Notes: generated from the letters alone by a model not told the origin. DNA of 64,000 bases from Anoplopoma fimbria (GCF_027596085.1 NC_072458.1:15661256-15725255), one strand, 5' to 3'. Positions 32,641-43,983 are shown, numbered from the stretch's first letter. Made by a program: numbers and translations.

Positions 32641-33770
32641 TAAGCCACTCCCCCTAGCACTTAAGAGGACAATTGACCTACTGAAACTAAACCACACCTC
32701 TCAAAGCAGTTCCTGATTACAGCAACAGCACAGACAACAGAATCAGCAACAAACACTAAAACTTAAGCAGGCTTGGTACAGTTAAGAGCAAATTATGAAA
32801 GCAAGAACAATATACTTAGTCTATCCTAGCAGAATCAAGTAGTTCAGTATCCCTCCAGAAGTCAAATACACTGGAGTAAAGGTTTGTTTGGTCTGAGTTT
32901 ATATTTCCTTGAGATGTGTAAGCCACTCCCCCTAGCAGTTAAGAGGACAATTGACCTATTGAAACTAAAGCACACCTCTCAAAGCAGTTCCTGATTACAG
33001 GAATGGCAGAACAACAGAATCAGCATCAGACACTAACACTTTTAAGCAGGCTTGGTACAGTTTAAGAGCAATTTTAAGAAAGCAAAAACAATATACTTAG
33101 TCTATCCTAGCAGAATCAAGTAGTTCAGTATCCCTCCAGAAGTCAAATACACTGGAGTAAAGGTTTGTGTGGTCTGAGTATATATATCCTTGAGATGTGT
33201 AAGCCACTCCCCCTAGCAGTTAAGAGGACAATTGACCTATTGAAACTAAAGCACACCTCTCAAAGCAGTTCCTGATTACAGGAATGGCAGAACAACAGAA
33301 TCAGCATCAGACACTAACACTTTTAAGCAGGCTTGGTACAGTTTAAGAGCAATTTTAAGAAAGCAAAAACAATATACTTAGTCTATCCTAGCAGAATCAA
33401 GTAGTTCAGTATCCCTCCAGAAGTCAAATACACTGGAGTAAAGGTTTGTGTGGTCTGAGTATATATATCCTTGAGATGTGTAAGCCACTCCCCCTAGCAG
33501 TTAAGAGGACAATTGACCTATTGAAACTAAAGCACACCTCTCAAAGCAGTTCCTGATTACAGGAATGGCAGAACAACAGAATCAGCATCAAACACTTCCT
33601 GATTACAGGAATAGCAGAAACAGCAGAAACAACAGAATCAGCATCAGACACTAACACTTTTAAGCAGGCTTGGTACAGTTTAAGAGCAATTTTAAGAAAG
33701 CAAAAACAATATACTTAGTCTATCCTAGCAGAATCAAGTAGTTCAGTATCCCTCCAGAAGTCAAATACAC
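32641..33770. repeat. Tandem repeat, about 281 bp unit, four copies
   Basis: TAAGCCACTCCCCCTAGCA starts units at 32641, 32919, 33200 and 33481 (spacings 278, 281 and 281). The two middle units are almost identical, the one nearest the L2 coding region is the most diverged, and the last has an additional block of about 50 bp that duplicates TTCCTGATTACAGGAATRGC. The array lies at the 5' side of the antisense L2. Tandem 5' promoter units are known for other LINEs, so these may be 5' UTR units, or an unrelated satellite that the L2 landed beside. Confidence 0.93.
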
Positions 33771-34111
33771 TGTTGAAAGTAATAAATTAAGAATATTATG
33801 TCCCAAAATCCTTCATTAATTCAATTTCTGAGCAAATTAAGAGGAAAGTTGTATTCATAATGGACGGACGCAATATGTGATAAATTCTGGCACATTATGT
33901 GATAAAAAGACAGGCGCAATATTTGATAAGTTCTGGTGCATTATGTAATAAGATGGACTTAATATATCATCAGTAAAAACGTATTTTCAATAATTAAGCA
34001 TAATTCTACACTACAAAATATTGAATGAGACCACCATGAACTGTGGTGCCAGCCATGGCGTTATATTTGAGTTCATTCTTAGTCTAAATAGCAACTGGGC
34101 AGTTAGATAAT
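33771..34111. other. AT-rich intergenic DNA, no gene
   Basis: Short repeats of the form GCAATATNTGATAA, TTATGTGATAA and TTATGTAATAA occur at 33860-33970. No coding or known repeat was recognised. Confidence 0.45.
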
Positions 34112-34176
34112 CGAAAGTTACAGATGTGGGCAGTCATCCAGGATTCATAGAACCATAGTTACATCTGTAACTTTCG
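34112..34176. repeat. Inverted repeat near the 3' end of the DIRS fragment
   Basis: CGAAAGTTACAGATGT at 34112-34127 pairs exactly with ACATCTGTAACTTTCG at 34161-34176. An outer CAGTCATCCA/CTGGATGAC pair lies close by. DIRS-type elements have inverted terminal and internal complementary repeats, so this may be what is left of one. Confidence 0.6.
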
Positions 34177-34835
34177 TTCTATTTCATCCTTACTGACCGC
34201 CAGAGGCAGTGCTTAACACTGGATGACTTATATCAACAGAGTCGCGAGGAAGCCCAAGTACATACCTCATATAGCTGAGGCAGAGGAACTTGGCAGAAGA
34301 ACCACACCCAGTGGATGGGGTCTTGCGACGTTTACTCTGTAGTATCTGGTGAATGTGCTCGGCGATGCCGATGAGCACATATCCTCCACGGGCACACCTT
34401 TCAGGGTCGCCCATGATGTGGAGACACTCCTAGTAGAATGGTACTTCACTACGGATGGCAGGCGTTGTTTCAAGAGAGCATAGCCCTTCTTAGGACCGGC
34501 ATAGTAGACAAAGAGCTGCTCCGACTGCCTTATGCAGGCGGTGGGTCCCACATAAGCTCTGAGGGCCCGCACCAGGCACAGCAGCCTTGACTTCTCCTCT
34601 CTTAACGTGGGGGTCAAACTGCGCAAGCTGGATAGGCTGATTGACATACGAGCGTGTCAGCCTCTTTGGGAGAAATGCTGTATTATGCAACAAAGTGACA
34701 CCTGAACCATCTGAGTTCCACCTCAGACATGGTTCACTCACCGACAGGGCATGTAGCTCGCCCACATGCTTTGCCGAAGTGATGGCATATGAGACTGCAT
34801 GAAAAATTTGACAGGACAAACATCCTGGAGGCATG
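34177..34835 (-). pseudogene. DIRS-type tyrosine recombinase fragment
   Basis: Two overlapping antisense frames, 34834-34490 and 34647-34267, read the tyrosine recombinase of a fish DIRS-like retrotransposon. They show SAKHVGELHALSVSE, LRWNSDGSGVTL, SLRSLTPTLREEKSRLLCLV, YHSTRSVSTSWATLKGVP (the His-x-x-Arg box at about 34440-34429) and TFTRYYRVNVARPHPLG with the nucleophile Tyr. Where family members have Arg in the first catalytic block (AKRVGEL), this copy has His. About 20 residues before the His box are deleted. With the frame change, the copy cannot recombine DNA. Confidence 0.85.
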
Positions 34836-35427
34836 AGAACATACCAATCTGAGTTTCAGGGCTCCATGGATGCTATAAGAGAGCAACAAGCATGTCTTAT
34901 ATCATGCTCCCAGAACACTATGAACACACATAAACACACTCACACACATGGGCAATCTCAAACCACAAGTGCTTTAGGGAAGATTGTTTTTCATAGATGA
35001 ACATGTGACTTGCCAAATGAAAATTACCTATATTGTACAAAAAACAATTTTCAGGAGAGGGCGCAGGGCTTCTATCATGGTAATGGATTTTTTTGTCATT
35101 ATAGTGTATAGAACTTTTTTCAGGAATATTGATTGATCAGACATAGATTCATTATTATGCCTTTAAGATATAATTTAATTTAAAGTATAGTGATGTTGTT
35201 TAGCCTACCCTACCTAATTAAACAGGATACAGTGGCTACATTCAACACTAAGTAGTTAATGACATTTTTTAAGTAAAAAAAGAAAGATTTTCAAACACCA
35301 ACACCACTAGTATCCAATACTGTCTATTGGAAAGCTACACCAAACTGCTTTTACAAGCACCGGAACTCAAGGGCCTGCATAAGAGGTAAGTTATTCAAAA
35401 TAAGGATATATGTTCATTAATCCTTTT
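34836..35427. other. Intergenic DNA, no gene recognised
   Basis: AT-rich DNA with no domain-bearing frame and no recognised repeat. Confidence 0.5.
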
Positions 35428-36045
35428 TGTAACGGGTGTGGTGTGGACCCAAAAGCAGTACGATGGAGACACAGAGTAATGTACAGAAGCTTTATTCAAA
35501 GCGGTACACACAGTAGTTAAGCAGGCAGGAACAGACTCAAGGGGAGAATTCCTATCAGCGGAGCGCCAAGCCGTCAGGGAAACAGGCAGATGGACACCAG
35601 AGGAAGCAGAGGCTATACTCGTGGTCAGGGACAGAAGGCTAAGGCGGCTAACCGGGGCAAAGGCGAGGTAGGAATCTCGTGGTTGGGGACAGAAGGCTGA
35701 GTCGTTTACCGGGGCAGAGGCAAGGCGGAGAAGTCCAAACAAGCAGGGTCGGTAACGGGAAATCAGTCCGGGGAATAACGCTGGAAGGTCTGGCATGAAT
35801 GCGGAGAACGATCTGGCAGTGAGTGTGTGTGAGACTGGGGTTCAAATACTAAAGGGAGTAGGTGCAGCAGAGTGAGCAGGTGAGAGTGAATGTGCTGATG
35901 AGGTGGGTGTGGCTAACAGGTGCACTGAATGAACAGATCAGGTGAGTGAGAGATAGAGTGGTGAGAGAGAAGGGGCTGGGCTGTGAGTGGCTGAAGTGAA
36001 CTGAGAGACAGAGTGACAGGGGAGTGAGAGAGCGTGACTGTGACA
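35428..36045 (-). mobile_element. Solo LTR of a Gypsy-type element, perfect 5 bp duplication
   Basis: On the minus strand it runs TGTCACAGTCACGCTCTC to ACACCCGTTACA, 618 bp, starting TG and ending CA. CTTTT flanks both sides (35423-35427 and 36046-36050). The shared core promoter is at 35848-35807: TATTTGAA, then CACTCACTGCCAGATCGTT 23 bp later. An AATAAAGCTTCTG signal lies near 35490. Recombination between two LTRs usually leaves such a single copy. Confidence 0.92.
35807..35848 (-). promoter_or_regulatory. LTR core promoter: TATA-like box and shared downstream block
   Basis: Antisense TATTTGAA starts at 35848 and CACTCACTGCCAGATCGTT at 35825, exactly 23 bp downstream, matching the arrangement in the 20.9 and 54.2 kb LTRs. 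Confidence 0.55.
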
Positions 36046-36317
36046 CTTTTAGCAGCGTGTGAACAAAATTGTTCACATACTTGCCTATGTACTATGCATG
36101 TTACTGGATGATATCAAGAGAGGGCACACCAGAGAGCTCAGACCGTATGGTCAACATCAAATTTAGGGACAGATATAGAAGAATTCATCGATCGATACTA
36201 CTACTACTACTACGCATTGGGGGAGGAAAAAAACAACCCACATCACCAAACTTCAAACCTTACAAAGAAGGATAAAAAGATGATATAAACTGGATGTTCT
36301 TAGCATGCTCCACTAAG

Positions 36318-37057
36318 TTCGTCTGGTGTTCAATCGCCCCAAGTTCTCCCACACAATTTCCCTTCTCCGTTCTCTACACTGGCTCCCTGTATGAGCTTGC
36401 ATCCAGTTTAAGACTCTGGTGCTAGCCTACAGGGCAGTGAAAGGAACAGCTCCTTCCTATCTCCAGGCCTTGGTCAAGCCCTACACCCCTGCCCGACCAC
36501 TTCGCTCTGGTTGCCCCGTCGCTCAGAGGTCCCTGCGGCCGATCCACCCGGTCACAGCTTTTTTCTGTCCTGGCCCCTCAGTGGTGGAATGAACTCCCCA
36601 CTGACTTCAGGACAGCAGAGTCGCTACCCATCTTTCGGCGCAGGCTGAAAACTCACCTCTTCAAGAAGTACTACCCTGAGCCTTCCTCGTAGCACTTATT
36701 GTATTTGTATTAGTTTGTTTCTGCACTTATTGCATTCGTATTAGTTGTTGCACTTATTGTATTCGTATCAGTTCGCTGCACTTATTGTATTCGTATTCGT
36801 TTACTGCACTTATCCTATTCGTAGTAGTTTGTAGCACTTATTGTATTCGTATTAGTCTGTTCCAATTATTGTTTTCGTAGTAATTTGCCTCTGCACTATA
36901 CTTTTGCTCTGGTTTATGCTTTAAGATGCTTGTTTAAGAAAGGAGATGCACTTATGACTTCTGGTGACTAGTAGTTCTCTTGAATACCTATGTTGAATAC
37001 ACTTCCTGTAAGTCACTTTGGATAAAAGCGTCTGCTAAATGACTGTAATGTAATGTA
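36318..37057 (+). mobile_element. L2 LINE 3' end, 5' truncated
   Basis: From CTGGTGTTCAATCGCCCCAA the plus strand reads the last roughly 125 residues of L2 ORF2 with one stop (PLPDHFALVAPSLRGPCGRS, WNELPTDFRTAESLPIFRR, ending YYPEPSS near 36692). The 3' UTR with degenerate TGCACTTATTGTATTCGTAT repeats follows, and the terminal GGATAAAAGCGTCTGCTAAA with ATGTAATGTAA. It is the same family as the 29-32.6 kb copy. Confidence 0.93.
36720..36890 (+). repeat. Short tandem repeat in the L2 3' UTR
   Basis: A unit of roughly 30 bp, TGCACTTATTGTATTCGTAT followed by TAGTTNGTT, recurs about five times. The antisense 29.3-29.51 kb region holds the same series (AATAAGTGCAACAACTAATA and similar), so it belongs to the L2 3' UTR. 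Confidence 0.8.
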
Positions 37058-37518
37058 AGTTATTAAAAACCTGAGGTCAAATCTTAAATTCACTCACCAT
37101 CAGACAGTTGATCTCCAAAGAGAGACACCACAGAGCTTCTACCCTCCATGGAGCTGCTCACCTCCAGGATCAACATAATGCAAACAGAAAACAAAACTCT
37201 GAAATAAACCGTTACTGACATTCAAACAAAAAGCATGCGAGACTCTACTTCGAAAGTTCCGTCAGAAACCGTAAACAGAATAACATTCCACCACATACAC
37301 TGACTTTGTCATTCCCTCTGCTTCATCTGTTGGTCTGTCTACTTGATTATAGAGGAGGTGTCCTGTGTGTAGAGCAAGCTGCTAATCCTCTTCAGCAAGA
37401 AGAACTTAAATTGTGTTACATGTTTGGCAATAATGACAATTAGATTTAGGCTAAGATTGAGCAAAGCTTTTCATAAAACAACACAGCAACTTAAATCAGT
37501 TTAAATAAATACATTTTT

Positions 37519-37646
37519 AGATTATTCTATTTCATTGAATATTTTAACTAACAGTACATTTGACAGCTCTTGAAATTTCCAAATAACAAAAAAAAATCAT
37601 CAAATGATATTAAAGTACATTACATCATATCAAATATTAATCAAAT
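37519..37646 (+). repeat. Direct repeat, copy 1 (about 125 bp)
   Basis: The segment starts AGATTATTCTATTTCATTGA and ends ATATCAAATATTAATCAAAT. It is nearly identical to 41437-41564 in the same orientation, differing by one A in an A-run. Flanks differ on both sides. It may be an interspersed repeat or a local duplication. Confidence 0.9.
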
Positions 37647-37799
37647 TCAGCAACAACAGAGCAGTTATTTACTCCCCACAATACTAGCAAAGCATTTTGA
37701 ATTCACTCCAGCTTATTTGCACCTCCTTCACTCAAGTATCCATCCACTTTCATTGTCTCTGCCTCTCCTCCAGCTTTTCCTTTAGTCTTCCAATCCTAT

Positions 37800-38160
37800 T
37801 GCACGAAGGCTTGAACACGATCTTGAGCTATGGAGTATGACCAAACAACAACCACCGTTCTGAGAATTAAGCCAACATGGAAGTGCCAAAAACTGCAGTT
37901 CCTCAAATGGCCACTTGAGGCTGGCTCCAAATGTTAGTCACTCCCCATGGATCCTCATGTTAAAATGGCCAACTTTACAGCAGAAATAAACACACTTATT
38001 ACAAAAAACTGTTTTGGTCTAACTAACATCCCAGTTCTTGACAACTGTACAGCGGGTGGCATTTTATATAACTCACTCGTTCAAGTTATATTAAGGCTTA
38101 AAGTGAGGCATAATTGCAGGCGTGGTTGCTTCAAGTGACAGGTGGCTACTGGCTCAGGTC
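37800..38160. repeat. Unclassified interspersed repeat, fish type
   Basis: CTGCAGTTCCTCAAATGGCC, ACTTGAGGCTGGCTCCAAA and AAAATGGCCAACTTTACAGC follow one another in an order I recall from many teleost genomes. There is no coding capacity and no boundary was defined. Confidence 0.5.
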
Positions 38161-38557
38161 GCTAGCTGCTAGCTGTCTTCTTTCGAATAGAAAACATTTG
38201 TTTATGGTGTTTTATTAAAGTCTTTCAATAATTTCAGAATTCAAATTCTCACCCATACAGTCGGCAACTATGGGTACATCCCAAGTCTCTTAAATTGCCT
38301 CCTCGATTCCCTCACTTGCGTCGTTTCCTTGCTTCTTAGTCCCTCCCACCAGGGATGCATGGAGAGACGCAAGGAAACCAATTGAGGAGAGAGGAAACGA
38401 GGAAATGTGTTTTAAGAGACATGAGACGTCCTTTCCTCTGAAGCGTCACTTGAAGCGATGTCTGTTTATGATGACGGCGGCCGCTGATCACAGCGGATCA
38501 GCTGTCAGTCGGCTTTAACAGCTGGAGAGACTTTTGATTTTGTGTCAGCACACTTGA

Positions 38558-38825
38558 TCACTGTACTGATATTAATAATGACACAAAGTAATCATCACTG
38601 TACTAATATTAATAATGACACAAAGTAATCACCACTGTACTAATATTAATAATGACACAAAGTAATCATCACTGTACTAATATTAATAATGACACAAAGT
38701 AATCACCACTGTACTAATATTAATAATGACACAAAGTAATCATCACTGTACTAATATTAATAATGACACAAAGTAATCATCACTGTACTAATATTGATAA
38801 TGACACAAAGTAATCATCACTGCCA
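38558..38825. repeat. 37 bp tandem repeat, seven copies
   Basis: The unit CACTGTACTAATATTAATAA and TGACACAAAGTAATCAT starts at 38561 and recurs every 37 bp (38598, 38635, 38672, 38709, 38746, 38783). Copies differ by one or two bases, alternating ATCATC and ATCACC, which hints at a 74 bp higher-order unit. It lies inside the DNA transposon. Confidence 0.95.
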
Positions 38826-38874
38826 GAGTAGAAATGTATTTCTCTCTCTGCAGTTACCTGTTTAACAAACTGCA

Positions 38875-38962
38875 TTGAGTATTTATACTGTGTTCTGTGT
38901 ATTTATACTGTGTTCTGTGTATTCATACTATGTTTTTAGTATTTATACTGTGTTCTGTGTCC
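38875..38962. repeat. 21 bp tandem repeat, four copies
   Basis: GTATTTATACTGTGTTCTGT is repeated about four times in succession with small changes in the third copy. It lies inside the same DNA transposon, directly after the 37 bp array. Confidence 0.85.
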
Positions 38963-39607
38963 TGCTCATAAGCGCAGGACCGATTTCTACCGGCGAAATG
39001 CGTTTGTCTTATTTATTAATTATTAACGTCTATGTTTTGAAATTCGGATTGTGAAGTCATTATTAAATAATCCAGAATATGATTATGGTTTCTCCTAAAC
39101 ACTGGAATTAATTTATTAGGCTCAATGTTTTGGGGTAAATTGGAATTAAATAACTTATCAAACCGACACTCGAATTATCAGCCTCACAGGACTGAATGGA
39201 AATTATGATAAATGATGTATAAAGTGTTTCTACTGACAAACAGACTCCAACTGAAACTCTTTAACTCTCTCTCTAACTTTTCAATCTGTTCGATTGAACT
39301 GTGAACTGTCATCGCTCTGGTATGAAACTCCAGTGATGATGAGCTATATCAGATCAGTACGATCGGCTACAGCATCCAATCAAATAACTTATTAACGATG
39401 AGGGGGCGTGTCTGCCCTCACAACACTTCCTGGAAGGATGATCTCGTGCATCCTCGCTCATGGCTCCCCGGAGATCCCTCCTCGCTCCTCGATGCCGAAA
39501 TAAGAGCTTTGGGACACCGTCAATATGGCGGCGCAGAACGACTTCCGGTTCAAGCGAGGATCGAGGATCGAGGAAACGACAAGTAAGAGACTTGGGATGT
39601 ACCCTAT

Positions 39608-41436
39608 GACTCCCTCCCTGCAGACGCCTCAGTCAATCAGATCAATCATCCTCATGTTCTATGATCGTGCAGCCAGTGAGCCTTTTTTAGCAAATGCAGA
39701 CCAGATTTTTTTATTTGTGAAACCCAATGATATGACACATGACATCTCCTCTTTGAACTCTCTGTTTTCTGTGTGTTCCCTGCCCTCTTGTCTCCTGAGC
39801 TCTGGCAGCTGGCACACCATAGTCTCATCATCTAATCAACTGCTGCAATATATCAACCCTGGCTTTCCTCCCAGCCATTATCTCCATTCTGAAAACCTAG
39901 TTTGAAATAAACCAACTTTAATTGTGTTTGCTGCTGCGTTCTGGGTTCACTCAATTATGACCATAACACCCACCATACTTTACTGATAAATACATGTCTC
40001 ACAAACAAAGTTGAAACATTGCGTTTTGGCATTATCCAATGTTTCTATCTTGAGGAACATTAAGGAGATGATGAAATAAAAAGTTGAATAGGGTCAGTGT
40101 AGCTCTAGTATGGGGACAGCTCCATAGACATCACTCCTCTTGAACACACATTTACATACGTCCAGTGCAGAGTGCAGTGATATGAGTGGTCAGGTCTTCA
40201 AGTGCTCTCTATTGAGCACAGAGCACTTCATGTGTTCATCGAGCTATAGTTACATTATGTAGCCTTTTGTAACCTATGAAGTCCAACTGAACCAATGAAA
40301 TCATCCTGACTCTATACAAAGTGTGGGCATATGTGTGTTTAAAATGAATCAACTTGAGCTGGAGAATAAGAGTTCACACACAGACTCGGTCAGCTTGATG
40401 CTTTCATGTGTCATCACAACAGGAAATAAATTACCATGCGTCTTCCCGAGTGCTCTCAGCGGCGCCAGAAGACTGAATCATTTAAGCTTAACAAACTTCA
40501 AAGACTGTTTTTGAGAGTGTTTAGTTTTGAATGGAGCTGGTTCTCGAATGAACAGATGGAAGAGGACAGGAGTGACATGACACTGTATAATAAAATGAGA
40601 CAGACCGGTGATTTATCTTCATTGAGAGCAGATGTTACAGGTCTCAGTGCTAGAGAGCCTGAATACAGATGATGTGTGCCTGTGAAAACAGGAATAAATG
40701 AGGAAGGAGGCAGTTCTGTGGCGTCTTCATTGAAAGTTTTCCTGGGCTATATTTATTACATATTTTTTTACAAGACAAGTGCATTGTCTTTCACAAAATC
40801 ACATAAATGTACAACAACTTAAATAAGCAACATTCACACTCTATATTCACTATCCCACTTAATCACTCCATCCAATCAATATAACTGGGACAATTGGGCA
40901 TAAAACCCTCTCTAACCGTTCCACAACAGCAAAAATGGACCCACAGCTACTGTGGCGTAGGTGACGACAAGGATCTTTAACAATGGCGGCGCCGCTCTAA
41001 CAATACGACGAACGAGCGCTAACACAGGCTAACAAACAGGCACAACACTAATATACATCTTTCGGTCACATTTAACCAACATACTCAGTGTGACACAACT
41101 CATTGAACATACAGATTTATATCACTTCATTATTTACAAATATTATGATGTGCAGGAGCCAGAAAACCCAGGGGAATGTACTGCTATTCTATCATTCAGC
41201 TAAGCTAACGTTAGCATCCGACAGTCAGTCTTAATACCAAACTCACGTAGCTTCTAAACAAATAAATGAAACACAAATTTTAACAATTGTTCTATAAACA
41301 TTGGTCTCTATTTAAATCTATGGGAAGACGTTGCGCGCGCACATACAACTCCAGAGTCGCGAAACTAAACCACAGCGCTGCACTGCCACCTATTGGCCAT
41401 AGGTTGAAATATACTTCTGAGGAAGTTAGTATAATA
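39608..41436. other. Intergenic DNA, possible LTR end and a CpG-bearing stretch
   Basis: At about 39830-39965, AAATAAACCAACTTTAATTG then GCGTTCTGGGTTCACTC resembles the polyadenylation-to-end part of a fish LTR, but no start was found. At about 40955-41060, GACGACAAGG, ATGGCGGCGCCGCTC and ACGACGAACGAGCGC form a small CpG-rich patch in AT-rich DNA. No open frame with a known domain. Confidence 0.35.
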
Positions 41437-41564
41437 GATTATTCTATTTCATTGAATATTTTAACTAACAGTACATTTGACAGCTCTTGAAATTTCCAAA
41501 TAACAAAAAAAAAATCATCAAATGATATTAAAGTACATTACATCATATCAAATATTAATCAAAT
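41437..41564 (+). repeat. Direct repeat, copy 2 (about 125 bp)
   Basis: Nearly identical partner of 37519-37646, 3.9 kb away in the same orientation. Both copies start at the same AGATTATTCT and end at AATCAAAT, so the boundaries are sharp. Confidence 0.9.
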
Positions 41565-42650
41565 AAACAAAAATGTGACCATACATTTTGTGTGCGTCAC
41601 ACAGAGCTGCACATGAACTGAATTAATTTGATAACAAAACAATATCCAGATGTTTACTTCAACAGCCATGGGAGGTTCTTCCAGGCCTGCTGCAGGAAAC
41701 ATCTGTTACAGCCTTTATTGAAATACACCTTGAGCTTGAGCAGATCACCAAGCTCAGAAAATGTGGCGTCATGATCATGAAGAGTTATTCAGCACAAAGG
41801 CCGTTGGGGCTGATAAAAGGCTTTGCAGAACCAATTAAGTGCAAGCAGGGGGAGCAGAAGATGTTTGAATAAGCACTTTGCAATAAAAAGGCTTATATAA
41901 CTTAAGCTGACAAAGGAGGTAAATGCAAATTGCTGTAACTAGTAAGCTTATTGTATCCCACAGCCAGGAGGCCTGAGAGCATACTACAGATTGTACTTAC
42001 ACACATACATATTTCAGTCCACTGAAATATGCCTTTGATTAATAACAGCAAAAGTGAATTGCTTGGGCTGCACAGTTCCCCTGGGTAACTGACTACAATG
42101 ATCAATGAGGCTTGATGTACCGTCTCTCCTGCCCAGCTTATTGAACTGTTATCCCTCAGCGTATTAGCTACCCAGTGTCTGAAACAGGGAGGCAAGAGAG
42201 GGGGATATGGTTGATCAGGTTAATTAACATTCTTTATGATCTGTAATATTTAATCCCAAAGCAGCAACAAGATGATCAAATCAAAAACATACAGCTGGCA
42301 ACAGTAGGGGATTGTGGCATTATGGAGTTATAACCCACATTGTTCTGTTTTGCACTGCACAAAATAAGATCAAGTCTACGTGGACAAGGAATTGTAAAGT
42401 CTTCGTTAGACTTAATGGAGCCTCACCGGAGGAAGAAAAGGTGCTTGTTATAAGGGAGATCAATGATCTGGAGCAGTATGAAACATAAAGGACGGCTTGT
42501 CTGTCACTGCAGCTGGCCTACTACTGTGATCACCGTAAGGATCCATTATACGTTATTTAAACATGGTCCGTGTCTTCTCCAGTGTCTGGTAAAAAGTTAT
42601 CCTTGTCTCTCAAGATACCCGCCCCACAGGTATGAATCTCTTCCTACTCT
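41565..42650. other. Intergenic DNA and possible 5' part of the LINE
   Basis: No gene was recognised. The last 200-300 bp before 42651 may be the 5' UTR of the following LINE. The stretch 41650-42200 has non-repetitive, mixed composition with no frame and is a plausible place for conserved non-coding DNA, without any proof here. Confidence 0.35.
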
Positions 42651-43958
42651 ATGTCCTCTTCTGTCTCATTCCCTTTAGACGCCGCAACAGTCTCTCATTC
42701 ATTCAATCCATTTGAGCTCAATACGGTCAATGATGGAATTTATGAGACTTTCTTTAATCCTGATATGATTTATAATGCCACAAACTCTGCTAAACTGTCG
42801 TGTGATTATTTTACTGAATCTCAGCTCAATATTATGTTTCATGAGGGGGTCAAAAATGTATTTTCTACTTTTCATTTGAATATCCGCAGTCTGCCTAAAA
42901 ACTATGATTGTTTGAAACTATATCTATCAACACTGTCACACTCATTTTCAGTTTTAGCTTTTTCTGAAACATGGTTAAATGATGATTTTGTGAGTCTTTA
43001 TCCTTTGTCGAACTATAATTCGACTCACTCCTGCAGAAACAACAGAACAGGAGGAGGAGTTTCTTTGTTTGTCTCAAATGTTTATAATTTCATCACAAGA
43101 AAGGATTTGAGTATTGAGTTCGATACGACCCTTGTGGAAACTGTATTTATCGACATTGCATTAGGTAATAAAAAAAGCATTATAGTCGGTTGTATTTATA
43201 GGCCACCCGATTCAGATATAAATACGTTTAATGACGCATTGTATTCTACTTTAGAAATCATTAACAAGGAAAATAAATTGTGTGCATTATTGGGGGATTT
43301 CAATATTAACTTGCTCAAAGAGGATCTAGTATCCACAACAGTCTTTCTGAACACACTTTACTCTGTTAATTTTTATCCTTTAATTACAAAGCCATCTCGT
43401 ATTACTAGATCATCAGAATCTTTAATTGACAACATTCTTTTTAATTCTCTGGATTATGAAATCACTTCGGGATTATTGATGTGTGATATTTCAGATCATC
43501 TTCCGGTATTTCAGATTGTGCATGCTATTGATCCTCTTAATGCTAAAGGTACTAATTCTACTTGTGGCCAATTTCAATTTCGTAAATTCAGCAGAAATAA
43601 CCTGCTATCTTTCAAAACTGCCATCAGGTACGTCTCTTGGGATGAGGTTCTTGGGCTAAATGATGTTGATGCAGCTTATCATCTTTTCATAGCCCTTATT
43701 AATTCAGCTCTAGAATCATCTTTTCCGATGAGCAACCATAAGTCTAAAATTAATTCTGCAAAAGGGAGACCTTGGATTACTGAAGATCTGAAGAAATGCT
43801 CCCGTAAAAAAAATAAACTCTATAGGAAAGCTATTACAAACTCCATCCCTTCTAACATAGAAACTTATAAGAAATATAAAAACAAATTTATAGCTGATAT
43901 AAGGAAAGCAAAAAAAATATTATGCAGTAAAATTCACCCAAGCATCAAACGATATTAA
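42651..43958 (+). CDS. LINE endonuclease domain frame
   Basis: 435 residues from the first ATG after an in-frame stop. APE-type blocks appear in order: FHLNIRSLPKNYD (about 74-86), LAFSETWLNDDF (about 102-113, catalytic Glu), NRTGGGVSLFV, VGCIYRPPDSD (about 178-188), ALLGDFNINLL (about 212-222, Asp and Asn), SESLIDNILF and MCDISDHLPVF (about 277-287, Asp-His). After it comes the linker GRPWITEDLKKCSRKKNKLY. The frame leaves the expected reading at the A8 run 43910-43917, where one additional A would explain the loss of register with the reverse transcriptase. The last 13 residues are therefore not genuine. Role: nicking target DNA for target-primed reverse transcription. Confidence 0.93.
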   Translation: MSSSVSFPLDAATVSHSFNPFELNTVNDGIYETFFNPDMIYNATNSAKLSCDYFTESQLNIMFHEGVKNVFSTFHLNIRSLPKNYDCLKLYLSTLSHSFSVLAFSETWLNDDFVSLYPLSNYNSTHSCRNNRTGGGVSLFVSNVYNFITRKDLSIEFDTTLVETVFIDIALGNKKSIIVGCIYRPPDSDINTFNDALYSTLEIINKENKLCALLGDFNINLLKEDLVSTTVFLNTLYSVNFYPLITKPSRITRSSESLIDNILFNSLDYEITSGLLMCDISDHLPVFQIVHAIDPLNAKGTNSTCGQFQFRKFSRNNLLSFKTAIRYVSWDEVLGLNDVDAAYHLFIALINSALESSFPMSNHKSKINSAKGRPWITEDLKKCSRKKNKLYRKAITNSIPSNIETYKKYKNKFIADIRKAKKILCSKIHPSIKRY

Positions 43959-43983
43959 GTCAACCTGGAACCTCATTAATCAT

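Larger units (their letters stand above)
38272..39604. mobile_element. Non-autonomous DNA transposon, GGGTACATCCCAAGTCTC ends
   Basis: The left end GGGTACATCCCAAGTCTCTT at 38272 matches, inverted, the right end stopping at 39604. TAT flanks both sides (38269-38271 and 39605-39607), consistent with a 2-3 bp target duplication of the Harbinger/ISL2EU kind; short duplications give weak support. Sub-terminal GGAAACGA/TCGTTTCC motifs are shared by the arms. The interior holds two tandem arrays and no transposase. Confidence 0.82.

Noticed and set aside
40955..41060. CpG-island promoter of an unknown gene
   Set aside because: The patch is only about 100 bp and no exon-like frame follows on either strand.
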